26,584 bases of DNA, from NCBI GenBank assembly GCA_023424015.1, contig JAFAEM010000018.1, positions 1 through 26,584 of the forward strand. The letters run 5' to 3'. The notes beneath the pieces are model-generated. The model was not told the origin of the DNA. It saw nothing but the letters and a program-made list of their open reading frames with translations, and did not search any database. The translations under genes were made by a program, and so were the position numbers. How positions within the stretch are numbered: the first letter of the stretch is position 1; the number at the start of each line of letters is the position of its first letter. Shown piece after piece: positions 16,120 through 23,035 of this stretch. Origin of the DNA: Bacteroidota bacterium (GTDB taxonomy: Bacteria > Bacteroidota > Bacteroidia > Chitinophagales > Chitinophagaceae).

Positions 16120-16133
16120 ATCAGAGCCCATCT

Positions 16134-16826
16134 TCATAGCAAACCTTCATCCGCAAAACTATAATACCCATCCTCACTCACGATAATATGATCCACCACC
16201 CTGATGTCGAAGTAGCCGGCGGCTTCTTTGATCTTTGAGGTGAGCGCCTCATCGGCACGGCTCGGACGAAGGCTGCCGGAGGGATGGTTGTGGCAGAGTA
16301 TGAGGCTGACGGCATCGGATTCGAGGGCTTTTTTTAGTATGACCCGGGGGTCGGCAATGGTGGCTGTCATCCCGCCTACGCTTACGATCTCGAAATGGTT
16401 GACCTTGTTGGCGCGGTTCAGGAATAGGACCCCAAATACCTCGTGCCGGTAGTCCATCAGCCGGCTCTGGAGGTATTCGGCCACATCCTTGCTGGTGGTT
16501 ACGATCGATCGCTCCAGTGAAGCACCTCCCTGGCGGCGGCGCCCCAGTTCGAGCGCCGCAGCAATGGTAATGGCCTTGGCCTTTCCGATCCCTTTTACGG
16601 ACTGCAATTGTGCCACCGTCAGTTTCCCGAGCTCATTAAGATTGTTTTTGCCCAGGTTCAGGACCTCCCGGCCCAGGTCTAAGGCGGTTTTCTGGCGGGT
16701 GCCATGGTGGATCAGGATGGCCAGTAATTCGGAGTCGGTGAGGTTTTCTGCACCTTTGGCGAGTAGTTTTTCGCTGGGTCTATCGTCTTTTGACCAAAGA
16801 TTAATAGGGTAATTATTCTCTTGCAT
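16134..16826 (-). CDS. radC: RadC-family JAB/MPN-domain protein
   Basis: The 230-residue protein is the usual RadC (UPF0758) length. An N-terminal helix-hairpin-helix region (about 60-95, with LQSVKGIGKAKAITIAAALEL) precedes a JAB/MPN metalloprotease-like domain (about 105-230). The JAMM metal site is intact: HNHPSG with His179 and His181, Asp192 in SRADEAL, and the upstream Glu129 in HEVFGVLF. RadC was first described as a repair protein in E. coli, but that role is disputed, and the true substrate is unknown. Its start is the ATG at 16826, preceded by an A-rich leader on the coding strand. It converges on the four-helix-bundle cassette and is divergent from the small gene at 16921. Confidence 0.93.
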   Translation of the reverse strand: MQENNYPINLWSKDDRPSEKLLAKGAENLTDSELLAILIHHGTRQKTALDLGREVLNLGKNNLNELGKLTVAQLQSVKGIGKAKAITIAAALELGRRRQGGASLERSIVTTSKDVAEYLQSRLMDYRHEVFGVLFLNRANKVNHFEIVSVGGMTATIADPRVILKKALESDAVSLILCHNHPSGSLRPSRADEALTSKIKEAAGYFDIRVVDHIIVSEDGYYSFADEGLL

Positions 16827-16920
16827 AAAAAAAAATTAACCAATATTTTTATTCCTGCATTACAACATGAGTTGTTGCAACACCCAATTCCAATTTTTCT
16901 GAAAACCAAAATCCGGTATT

Positions 16921-17136
16921 ATGAGAACTAAAAGATCAGCAACAGTAGGGGCACTGCATCCAATCCTGTTCTTCGCCGTTATGTATGTAGTGGTGCTGTT
17001 TTTCTCCATTTTTATCTGCTCATCCATCTTTTACAGCTTTAATGATGACCCCATCGAAGATATTGCAGTAAAAGAGCAGCCAGCCGGTCAAAAAAGCTTT
17101 CCTGTTCAGGTTTCTACCGCCGCAGTGGTGAGGTAA
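16921..17136 (+). CDS. Small single-pass membrane protein, unknown function
   Basis: I do not recognise this 71-residue product. It has a basic N terminus (MRTKRS), one hydrophobic segment at about 14-38 (ILFFAVMYVVVLFFSIFICSSIF) and a polar C-terminal tail with an acidic patch (NDDPIEDIAVKEQ). This suggests an inner-membrane protein with a short tail outside or in the periplasm. It fills the gap between divergent radC and prs and ends 105 bases before prs. It is supported by a clean ATG, the classical membrane pattern and the lack of any competing gene on the other strand. It could be an orphan family restricted to this group. Confidence 0.55.
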   Translation: MRTKRSATVGALHPILFFAVMYVVVLFFSIFICSSIFYSFNDDPIEDIAVKEQPAGQKSFPVQVSTAAVVR

Positions 17137-17241
17137 TCACGTCGATAGCATGATTTTTTTCTGCGCAAAGGCGAAGGTTGCTGCGATAGTAATATCTTCG
17201 CCGCTCCAAAGGGAGTACTTTGGGCTTCATTATTTCAAGTC

Positions 17242-18186
17242 ATGCAATCAGCTAAGATTTTTTCCGGCAACAGCTCCGGTTCGTTGACCAACGAGATTTG
17301 CAAGAGGTACGGAACAAAACAGGGAAAGATTAATATTCAACGCTTTAGCGATGGAGAAATGTGCCCCACTTTCATGGAAAGTATCAGGGGCGATTTTGTT
17401 TTCCTGGTGCAAAGCACCAATGCCCCCTCCGACAATATTCTGGAACTCCTTTTAATGATTGATGCCGCCCGCCGGGCTTCCGCCTACAAGGTAATTGCAG
17501 TTATACCTTATTATGGCTATGCCCGCCAGGACCGCAAGGATAAACCCCGGGTTGCAATTGGTAGTAAATTGATAGCCAATATGTTAGTTGCGGCCGGTGC
17601 CGACAGGATCATCACCATGGACCTTCATGCCCCACAGATCCAGGGTTACTTTGACATCCCGGTTGATCACCTCGACAGTCACGCTGTTTTTATTCCTTAT
17701 ATAGAGAATCTGAAACTGGAAAACCTTACCTTTGCCGCCCCCGACGTGGGATCAACGAACCGAGTGAGGGAAATTGCCAACTATTTCAATGCTGAAATGG
17801 TGATTTGCGACAAGCATCGCAAGCGTGCTAACGAGATCGCAAGCATGGTGGTGATCGGTGATGTGACAAACAGGGATATCGTGATCATCGACGATATCTG
17901 CGATACAGGTGGAACGCTTGCAAAAAGCGCAGCTCTTTTAAAAGAAAAAGGTGCCAGGAGTGTGAGAGCATTGATCACACACCCGGTATTGAGTGGTAAA
18001 GCTTACGAGAATATTGAGAATAGTGTATTGGAAGAGCTCATTGTATGCGATACAATACCGTTGAAAAAAGAGGTGTCCAAGATTAAAGTGATTTCAGTTG
18101 CAGAGTTATTTGCAGTAGCGATCCGCAATGCGTTTGAGAACAAAAGTATCACGAGCCTGTTCATCCATTCGCAACGGAAAGTATAA
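17242..18186 (+). CDS. prs: Ribose-phosphate pyrophosphokinase (PRPP synthetase)
   Basis: Prs transfers pyrophosphate from ATP to ribose-5-phosphate, giving PRPP for purine, pyrimidine, His, Trp and NAD synthesis. The length of 314 residues is normal for class I enzymes. Conserved parts are visible in order: FSDGEM (35-40), PYYGYARQDRK with the ATP-contacting region (89-99), the metal-binding MDLHAPQIQGYFDIP (126-140), the flexible-loop KHRKR (191-195), and the PRPP loop DIVIIDDICDTGGTL (212-226). Nothing is missing. The ATG at 17242 gives the standard N terminus. It is followed 72 bases later by rplY and then pth, a gene order also known from Bacillus (prs-ctc-pth), which supports joint housekeeping expression. 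Confidence 0.97.
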   Translation: MQSAKIFSGNSSGSLTNEICKRYGTKQGKINIQRFSDGEMCPTFMESIRGDFVFLVQSTNAPSDNILELLLMIDAARRASAYKVIAVIPYYGYARQDRKDKPRVAIGSKLIANMLVAAGADRIITMDLHAPQIQGYFDIPVDHLDSHAVFIPYIENLKLENLTFAAPDVGSTNRVREIANYFNAEMVICDKHRKRANEIASMVVIGDVTNRDIVIIDDICDTGGTLAKSAALLKEKGARSVRALITHPVLSGKAYENIENSVLEELIVCDTIPLKKEVSKIKVISVAELFAVAIRNAFENKSITSLFIHSQRKV

Positions 18187-18258
18187 GATTCAGGAATCGG
18201 GTTTAGAAAAGATAATCTCGGAACTTTAATAAAAGGAAACAATAAACAATTATAAAAA

Positions 18259-18885
18259 ATGAAAACAATTACAATCAAAGGACAACTGAGGACCGGATTC
18301 GGGAAAGCCGCCACCCGCCAGCTCCGCTCTCAGGATCAAGTGCCGGGTGTAATTTACGGGGGTCCGCAGGAGATTAATTTTTCAGCTCCTGCTGCTGCAT
18401 TCAAGCCTTTAGTATACACACCCAGCTTCCAGTTAGCAGAAGTAGAGGTAGATGGTAAGACACACAAATGCATTTTGAAAGATCTGCAATTTGATAAGGT
18501 TACCGATAAATTGATCCATGTAGACCTGCTCGAGCTTGTAGAGGATAAAAAAGTGATCGCAACAATTCCCATCAAGTATACCGGCGCATCAATCGGTGTA
18601 AAGAACGGTGGTAAGTTTGTAGCTAAGATCAATTCATTGAAAGTAAAGACTTATCCCAAACACCTCAAAGAGCAAATCGAAGTTCCGATCGACGAACTGG
18701 ATCTGAATGGTAATATCCGGGTAGAAGATGTAAAGGTTGAGCATTACGATATACTCAACTCTCCGCGTATTCCTATCGCGTCTGTGGTGCTGACAAGGCA
18801 ATTGAAACAGGAAGAAGCTGCTGCCCCGGCTGCCAAAGCTGCTCCTGCTGCTGCCCCTGCTGCTGCGGCACCGGCGAAAAAATAA
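18259..18885 (+). CDS. rplY: 50S ribosomal protein L25/general stress protein Ctc
   Basis: L25 binds 5S rRNA in the large subunit. This is the long Ctc/TL5 form: an N-terminal L25 domain (about 1-92; starts MKTITIKGQLRTGFGKAATRQLR) and a C-terminal TL5 beta domain (about 97-182, with IPIKYTGASIGVKNGGKF near its start). It ends in a low-complexity Ala/Pro/Lys tail (about 187-208), as seen in many Bacteroidota L25 proteins. The length is 208 residues. The ATG at 18259 follows an A-rich leader. A textbook intrinsic terminator begins 20 bases after the stop, so most transcripts should end before pth. Confidence 0.96.
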   Translation: MKTITIKGQLRTGFGKAATRQLRSQDQVPGVIYGGPQEINFSAPAAAFKPLVYTPSFQLAEVEVDGKTHKCILKDLQFDKVTDKLIHVDLLELVEDKKVIATIPIKYTGASIGVKNGGKFVAKINSLKVKTYPKHLKEQIEVPIDELDLNGNIRVEDVKVEHYDILNSPRIPIASVVLTRQLKQEEAAAPAAKAAPAAAPAAAAPAKK

Positions 18886-18904
18886 TGCTACGCAAGATAT
18901 CATC

Positions 18905-18935
18905 AACCCGTTTCAACATCGAAACGGGTTTTTTT
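18905..18935 (+). terminator. Rho-independent terminator after rplY
   Basis: A perfect 10-base stem, AACCCGTTTC and GAAACGGGTT, around the 6-base loop AACATC is followed directly by further T residues. Confidence 0.93.
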
Positions 18936-19003
18936 ATGCGTTAATGCGATATTTGAATTGATATAGATCAAGTGAGCTATAATAATTATTTAGTAAGGAA
19001 GTC

Positions 19004-19579
19004 ATGAAATTTCTGATTGTTGGTTTGGGAAATATCGGGAATGAGTATGCACACACCAGGCACAATATCGGTTTTGATGTGGTAAATGCATTTGTTCATA
19101 AACACGGTGGGCAATTCACTACCGACCGGCTGGCCTATATAGCTACGGTGAGATGGAAAGGCCGGGGTTTTGTATGCATCTGTCCTACCACCTATATGAA
19201 CCTGAGTGGTAAGGCCGTCAGGTACTGGTTTGATAAAGAAAAGATAGCTATTGAGAATTTACTAGTGATCCTGGATGACGTAGCACTCCCCCTGGATAAA
19301 CTGAGACTTCGCCCCGGTGGTAGCGATGGGGGACATAACGGTCTAAAGAGTATCCAGGAAGCTTTGGGTACCCTAGATTATCCCCGCTTACGTTTTGGAA
19401 TTGGCAATAATTATCCTAAAGGGATGCAGTCTGATTTTGTACTCGGGAAGTGGACTAAAGAGGAGGAACCCCTGGTCAGGCAAAAAATAGAAAAGTCAGT
19501 GGAAGTGATCGAAAACTTCGCAACCCAGGGTTTCAGCTTTGCCATGAACCAGGTAAATAATCAGCGGTTTTCGTTATGA
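19004..19579 (+). CDS. pth: Peptidyl-tRNA hydrolase
   Basis: Pth releases peptides from prematurely dropped peptidyl-tRNAs in the cytoplasm. The 191-residue product has the normal bacterial length. Active-site residues are all seen: Asn10 in GLGNIG, catalytic His20 in HTRHNIG, Asn66 in TYMNLSG, the conserved Asp91 in LDDVALP, and Asn112 in GGHNGLKS. An AAGGAAG element 3-9 bases before the ATG is one of the few good Shine-Dalgarno-like sites in the window. Although it follows prs and rplY in the conserved order, it lies behind the terminator at 18905-18935, and an AT-rich stretch with TATAAT (18978-18983) could provide its own promoter. Confidence 0.97.
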   Translation: MKFLIVGLGNIGNEYAHTRHNIGFDVVNAFVHKHGGQFTTDRLAYIATVRWKGRGFVCICPTTYMNLSGKAVRYWFDKEKIAIENLLVILDDVALPLDKLRLRPGGSDGGHNGLKSIQEALGTLDYPRLRFGIGNNYPKGMQSDFVLGKWTKEEEPLVRQKIEKSVEVIENFATQGFSFAMNQVNNQRFSL

Positions 19580-19720
19580 TAAGTCATATTGATTACTTAT
19601 TTTAGCAGCCCGACCCTAAGATGCGTTAAACTCCACATCCTATTGAAGACAGGAATATATATGGGATCAACAGTCCTTGGAGTAGTATCCGATGTATTTT
19701 AACAACAACCATCCAGATTT

Positions 19721-20332
19721 ATGAAGATTTTTTGTGTAGGGCGTAATTTTGCCGCCCATGCTGAAGAGTTAGGAAATAATATTCCAGACGAGCCAGTGAT
19801 ATTTATGAAGCCTAAGAGTGCGCTGCTTCAACCTCATTCCCCATTTTACTATCCCGAATTTACTAACGAGCTCCACTATGAATGCGAACTGGTACTTCGT
19901 ATCAGTAAAAACGGAAAATATATTCAGGACAAATTTGCCGGTAAATATTATGACGCCATTACCGTTGGTATAGATTTTACGGCCCGCGATATACAAAATG
20001 AATTAAAAGCGAAGGGCCTTCCCTGGGAAAAAGCAAAAGCATGGGACAATTCGGCCGTCATTGGAAAATGGATCCCGCTCAACGAAATAAAGAACAAAAA
20101 AGAGATCAATTTCGAGTTGTTTAAGAATAAAGAACTGGTGCAAAAAGGGAACTCGGCGCAAATGATCTACGATTTCGACAATATCGTTTCCTATATTTCC
20201 AACTTTTTTTCCGTCAATATCGGCGATGTGATCTTTACCGGTACGCCAGCCGGTGTGGGTGAAGCCGTGGTGGGCGACGAACTGGAGGGTACCCTCGATA
20301 ACCAAAGCATGTTCAAACTTGAAATAAAGTAA
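19721..20332 (+). CDS. Fumarylacetoacetate hydrolase (FAH) family protein, FAHD1-like
   Basis: The compact 203-residue FAH-fold enzyme has a divalent-metal site formed by Glu54 and Glu56 (HYECELVL) and Asp85 (GIDFTARD). His13 and Glu16 (RNFAAHAEEL) match the lid His/Glu pair of FAHD1-type acylpyruvate hydrolase/oxaloacetate decarboxylases, and TGTPAGVG (173-180) is the family glycine loop. The likely reaction is cleavage or decarboxylation of a 2,4-dioxo acid; the exact substrate cannot be read from sequence, and no aromatic-degradation genes lie nearby. The ATG at 19721 gives the usual MKIFCVGRN start. It has a 141-base gap upstream and its own terminator downstream, so it is probably transcribed alone. 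Confidence 0.9.
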   Translation: MKIFCVGRNFAAHAEELGNNIPDEPVIFMKPKSALLQPHSPFYYPEFTNELHYECELVLRISKNGKYIQDKFAGKYYDAITVGIDFTARDIQNELKAKGLPWEKAKAWDNSAVIGKWIPLNEIKNKKEINFELFKNKELVQKGNSAQMIYDFDNIVSYISNFFSVNIGDVIFTGTPAGVGEAVVGDELEGTLDNQSMFKLEIK

Positions 20333-20380
20333 CCCGGCGATTTAGCCTCGTATTTTAGCCTCATACCAATTGCTTATACC

Positions 20381-20412
20381 GCCATCCCGATCAAAAGGGA
20401 TGGCTTTGTTTT
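20381..20412 (+). terminator. Terminator after the FAH-family gene
   Basis: An 8-base perfect stem, GCCATCCC and GGGATGGC, with loop GATCAAAA is followed by TTTGTTTT. Confidence 0.88.
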
Positions 20413-20434
20413 AAAAACTAACGGTCGTTCCCCT

Positions 20435-20442
20435 TAAATTTG
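20435..20442 (+). promoter_or_regulatory. Bacteroidota-type -7 box for the fused E1 gene
   Basis: TAAATTTG fully matches TAnnTTTG and stands 34 bases before the ATG at 20477. The nearest TTTG upstream (20405-20408) is a little further than ideal for a -33 element and lies in the tail of the preceding terminator. Confidence 0.5.
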
Positions 20443-20476
20443 CTTTTCATTTTTAAAAAGAAGGAACGATTCTTCG

Positions 20477-22540
20477 ATGACAGACACTAACGTATTGCTA
20501 AAAGCCTACCGGGCCATGTGCCTTGTGCAGGAAATGGCCGGAACCTACGAGGCAAATCGTTCCGTTTGCAAATACGTTCACTCCACCAGCCGGGGGCACG
20601 AAGCCATCCAGTTGGCTACAGCCTATCAACTCCAGGTCCAGGATTTTGTAAGTCCCTATTATCGCGATGAAAGCATGCTGCTCGGACTGGGCTTCACACC
20701 CTATGAACTCATGCTACAGCTTTTGGCTAAGGGCGAGGATATCTTCACCGGCGGCCGCGAATATTATTCGCACCCGAACTATAAGGGAGAAGATAAACCC
20801 GGCATCATACATCAAAGCAGTGCCACCGGCATGCAGGTGATCCCCACTACGGGTATCGCACAGGGAATCGCATATTGGGAATCGACTGACCTGTCACGAC
20901 TAAAAACTGGCGCTAACGGTGAATTGCCTGTGGTATTATGTTCGCTTGGCGATGCAAGCATTACTGAAGGCGAAGTGAGTGAAGCTCTGCAATTCGCGGT
21001 ATTAAAACAGTTGCCGGTGATCTACCTGGTGCAGGACAACAACTGGGGTATAAGCGTTTCAGCGGAAGAGGCTAGAGCCATGAACGCGTTTGAGTTCGCT
21101 GCGGGATTTAAAGGTTTAAACCGGGTACAGGTGGATGGAAGCGATTTCGAAGCCTCGTTGACCGTCATGAAACAGGTGTTTGCCTCTGCGAGGAAAAATA
21201 GAAAGCCCTGGCTTGTGCATGCGCAGGTCCCTTTGCTGGGTCATCATACCAGTGGTGTAAGAAAAGAGTTTTATCGCTCAGACGAAGATTGGGAAAAACA
21301 TTCGGCGCATTGTCCGCGCATCAAGTTGCGAAAAAAGCTGCTCTCCCTGGTAAGTGAGGCTGAGCTCACGCAAGTTGAAGCAGAAGCTGCTCAAAATATT
21401 GCGGATGATTTTGCCAGAGCTGTGGGGGCTCCTGAACCCGAAACATCGACTGTGGAGGATCATGTTTTTATCCCAACACCGGTGTTGGAGGAAAAAGGCG
21501 AGAGAGCTCCGGCCGGCGCGGAAAAGATACCCATGGTTGATGCTGCGCTGTTTGCTATTCGTGAACTGATGGAAGAACATCCCGAAGCGGTTTTATATGG
21601 CCAGGATGTAGGTCGCAGACTGGGTGGTGTCTTCCGTGAAGCTGCCACTTTAGCGCAACAGTTCGGCGACGAAAGGGTTTTTAATACAGCTATCCAGGAA
21701 GCATATATCGTTGGCTCCACAGTAGGCATGAATGCTGTGGGGCTAAAGCCAATTGTTGAAGTGCAATTTGCAGATTATATCTATCCCGGCTTTAATCAGC
21801 TGGTGACGGAGATTTCAAAAAGTTGTTATCTCAGTTGTGGCAAATTTCCTGTTTCGATGATACTCCGAATTCCAACGGGTGCTTATGGTGGTGGCGGACC
21901 TTATCATAGTGGCAGCATTGAAACGACCTTACTATCTGTTAAGGGAATCAAAGTTGTGTATCCTTCGAATGCTGCGGATATGAAAGGTTTGATGAAAGCT
22001 GCTTATTACGATGGCAACCCGGTCGCAATATTAGAGCATAAAGGTCTTTACTGGAGTAAAATACCCGGCACACTCGATGCAAAAGCCCCCGAGCCGTCGC
22101 GGGATTATATTATTCCGCTCGGTAAGGCATATATCGTGCAGGAAGCCGCCCATACAGCAAGGGAGAATGGCGCATCCTGTGTGGTGATCACTTATGGTAT
22201 GGGAGTGTATTGGGCAAAATCTGCCGCGAAGAATTTCAATCAGCAGGTTGAGATCGTTGATCTGCGTACTTTGTTTCCGCTTGATGAAGAACTCATTTTC
22301 GAACGTGTAAGAGTACATGGCAAATGCCTGATAGTAACTGAAGAGCAGCAAAACAACTCTTTTGCCGAAGCATTGGCCGGGAGAATATCGAAAAACTGCT
22401 TTTCATTTCTTGATGCGCCGGTAGACGTTATCGGCGCCCTCGACCTTCCTGCAGTCCCCATGAATCTCCAATTGGAGCAGGCCATGTTACCAAACGCTGA
22501 CAAAGTAGCGGAACGACTTCGGGATTTACTCTCATTTTAA
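20477..22540 (+). CDS. Fused alpha/beta 2-oxoacid dehydrogenase E1 (branched-chain or pyruvate type)
   Basis: This is the thiamine-pyrophosphate-dependent E1 component, which decarboxylates a 2-oxoacid and passes the acyl group to the lipoyl E2. E1 alpha and beta are joined in one 687-residue chain, as is common in Bacteroidota. The alpha half (about 1-290) carries the TPP motif, GDASITEGE... to DNN (158-189), with GDA in place of the usual GDG. A linker rich in Ala/Glu (about 291-350) follows. The beta half (about 352-687) has GQDVGRRLGGVF (375-386), the catalytic-region Glu408 in AIQEAYIVG, FADYIYPGFNQ, GAYGGGGPYHSGSIE (468-481), and the C-terminal transketolase domain (LIVTEEQQNNSF). No E2 or E3 gene is in the window. 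The substrate is most likely a branched-chain 2-oxoacid (inference from family). Confidence 0.92.
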   Translation: MTDTNVLLKAYRAMCLVQEMAGTYEANRSVCKYVHSTSRGHEAIQLATAYQLQVQDFVSPYYRDESMLLGLGFTPYELMLQLLAKGEDIFTGGREYYSHPNYKGEDKPGIIHQSSATGMQVIPTTGIAQGIAYWESTDLSRLKTGANGELPVVLCSLGDASITEGEVSEALQFAVLKQLPVIYLVQDNNWGISVSAEEARAMNAFEFAAGFKGLNRVQVDGSDFEASLTVMKQVFASARKNRKPWLVHAQVPLLGHHTSGVRKEFYRSDEDWEKHSAHCPRIKLRKKLLSLVSEAELTQVEAEAAQNIADDFARAVGAPEPETSTVEDHVFIPTPVLEEKGERAPAGAEKIPMVDAALFAIRELMEEHPEAVLYGQDVGRRLGGVFREAATLAQQFGDERVFNTAIQEAYIVGSTVGMNAVGLKPIVEVQFADYIYPGFNQLVTEISKSCYLSCGKFPVSMILRIPTGAYGGGGPYHSGSIETTLLSVKGIKVVYPSNAADMKGLMKAAYYDGNPVAILEHKGLYWSKIPGTLDAKAPEPSRDYIIPLGKAYIVQEAAHTARENGASCVVITYGMGVYWAKSAAKNFNQQVEIVDLRTLFPLDEELIFERVRVHGKCLIVTEEQQNNSFAEALAGRISKNCFSFLDAPVDVIGALDLPAVPMNLQLEQAMLPNADKVAERLRDLLSF

Positions 22541-22627
22541 GTTCATTCCTGGTAGTAAGGTGCAAAACCACCATTTATTTTAAAAAAATGAACTACTGTT
22601 GCAAATATTTCGTTTCTTTGCATCTGA

Positions 22628-22960
22628 ATGAAAAAAGGCTGGGTTAAAAGATGGGGGATTATATTCCTGCTTGTGCTGGTTTTTTTCCAGCAAATTGGCG
22701 CGGGTCTCTATATCCACAATATCCTGCACAGTGGTAAGGAGCGCCTTTCTCATACCCAGCATCATGATAGCTCGCAGGAGATAAATTTTGCCTGTAGCTG
22801 TGTCGACAATTTTTTAACGCCGCTGGTCGAAGCCGAGGAGCCCATTTTTGAAGCATTCCGCTCATTTGAACTTGTTACAGTCAGCGTGCCGACTGAAAAA
22901 ATTTACTTTACTTCCCTTAGCTTACCTGCACTTCGGGGTCCCCCGGTTTTCATAGGATAA
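22628..22960 (+). CDS. Small His/Cys-rich exported protein, putative metal-related partner of the TonB receptor
   Basis: The 110-residue protein has an N-terminal hydrophobic anchor or signal (about 9-27) and a compact set of possible metal ligands: His30, His34, His42, His45, His46, then CSC (Cys56, Cys58). A conserved-looking ALRGPPVFI ends the protein. This layout resembles the small Bacteroidota proteins that annotators call the HYC_CC_PP family, often encoded just upstream of TonB-dependent receptors; I make that link from memory and with reserve. The gene ends 75 bases before the receptor start, in the same direction. A TTTCTTTG box (22613-22620), one base off the -7 consensus, lies just before the ATG. 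Metal sensing or delivery is inference. Confidence 0.65.
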   Translation: MKKGWVKRWGIIFLLVLVFFQQIGAGLYIHNILHSGKERLSHTQHHDSSQEINFACSCVDNFLTPLVEAEEPIFEAFRSFELVTVSVPTEKIYFTSLSLPALRGPPVFIG

Positions 22961-23035
22961 ATATCACCATACTGGTTGACTAACCAGTTGTTCCTGTTTA
23001 ATTACTTAAAAGGTTTCCTTTTTATTTATTCTATT

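Noticed and set aside
15676..16137. Four-helix-bundle protein as Avd of a diversity-generating retroelement
   Set aside because: No reverse transcriptase, template repeat or variable repeat with adenine-specific differences is visible in the window. The sequence fits the S23/IVS branch, so a retroelement is not supported.
16873..16882. Palindrome TGTTGCAACA between radC and the small membrane protein gene
   Set aside because: It is short and single, with no promoter box beside it. Chance occurrence is likely.
20477..22540. GDA instead of GDG in the E1 TPP motif as a sign of an inactive enzyme
   Set aside because: The rest of the motif (about 30 residues to the Asn pair) and the beta-half residues are intact, and Ala for Gly at this position is a mild change; loss of activity is not supported.
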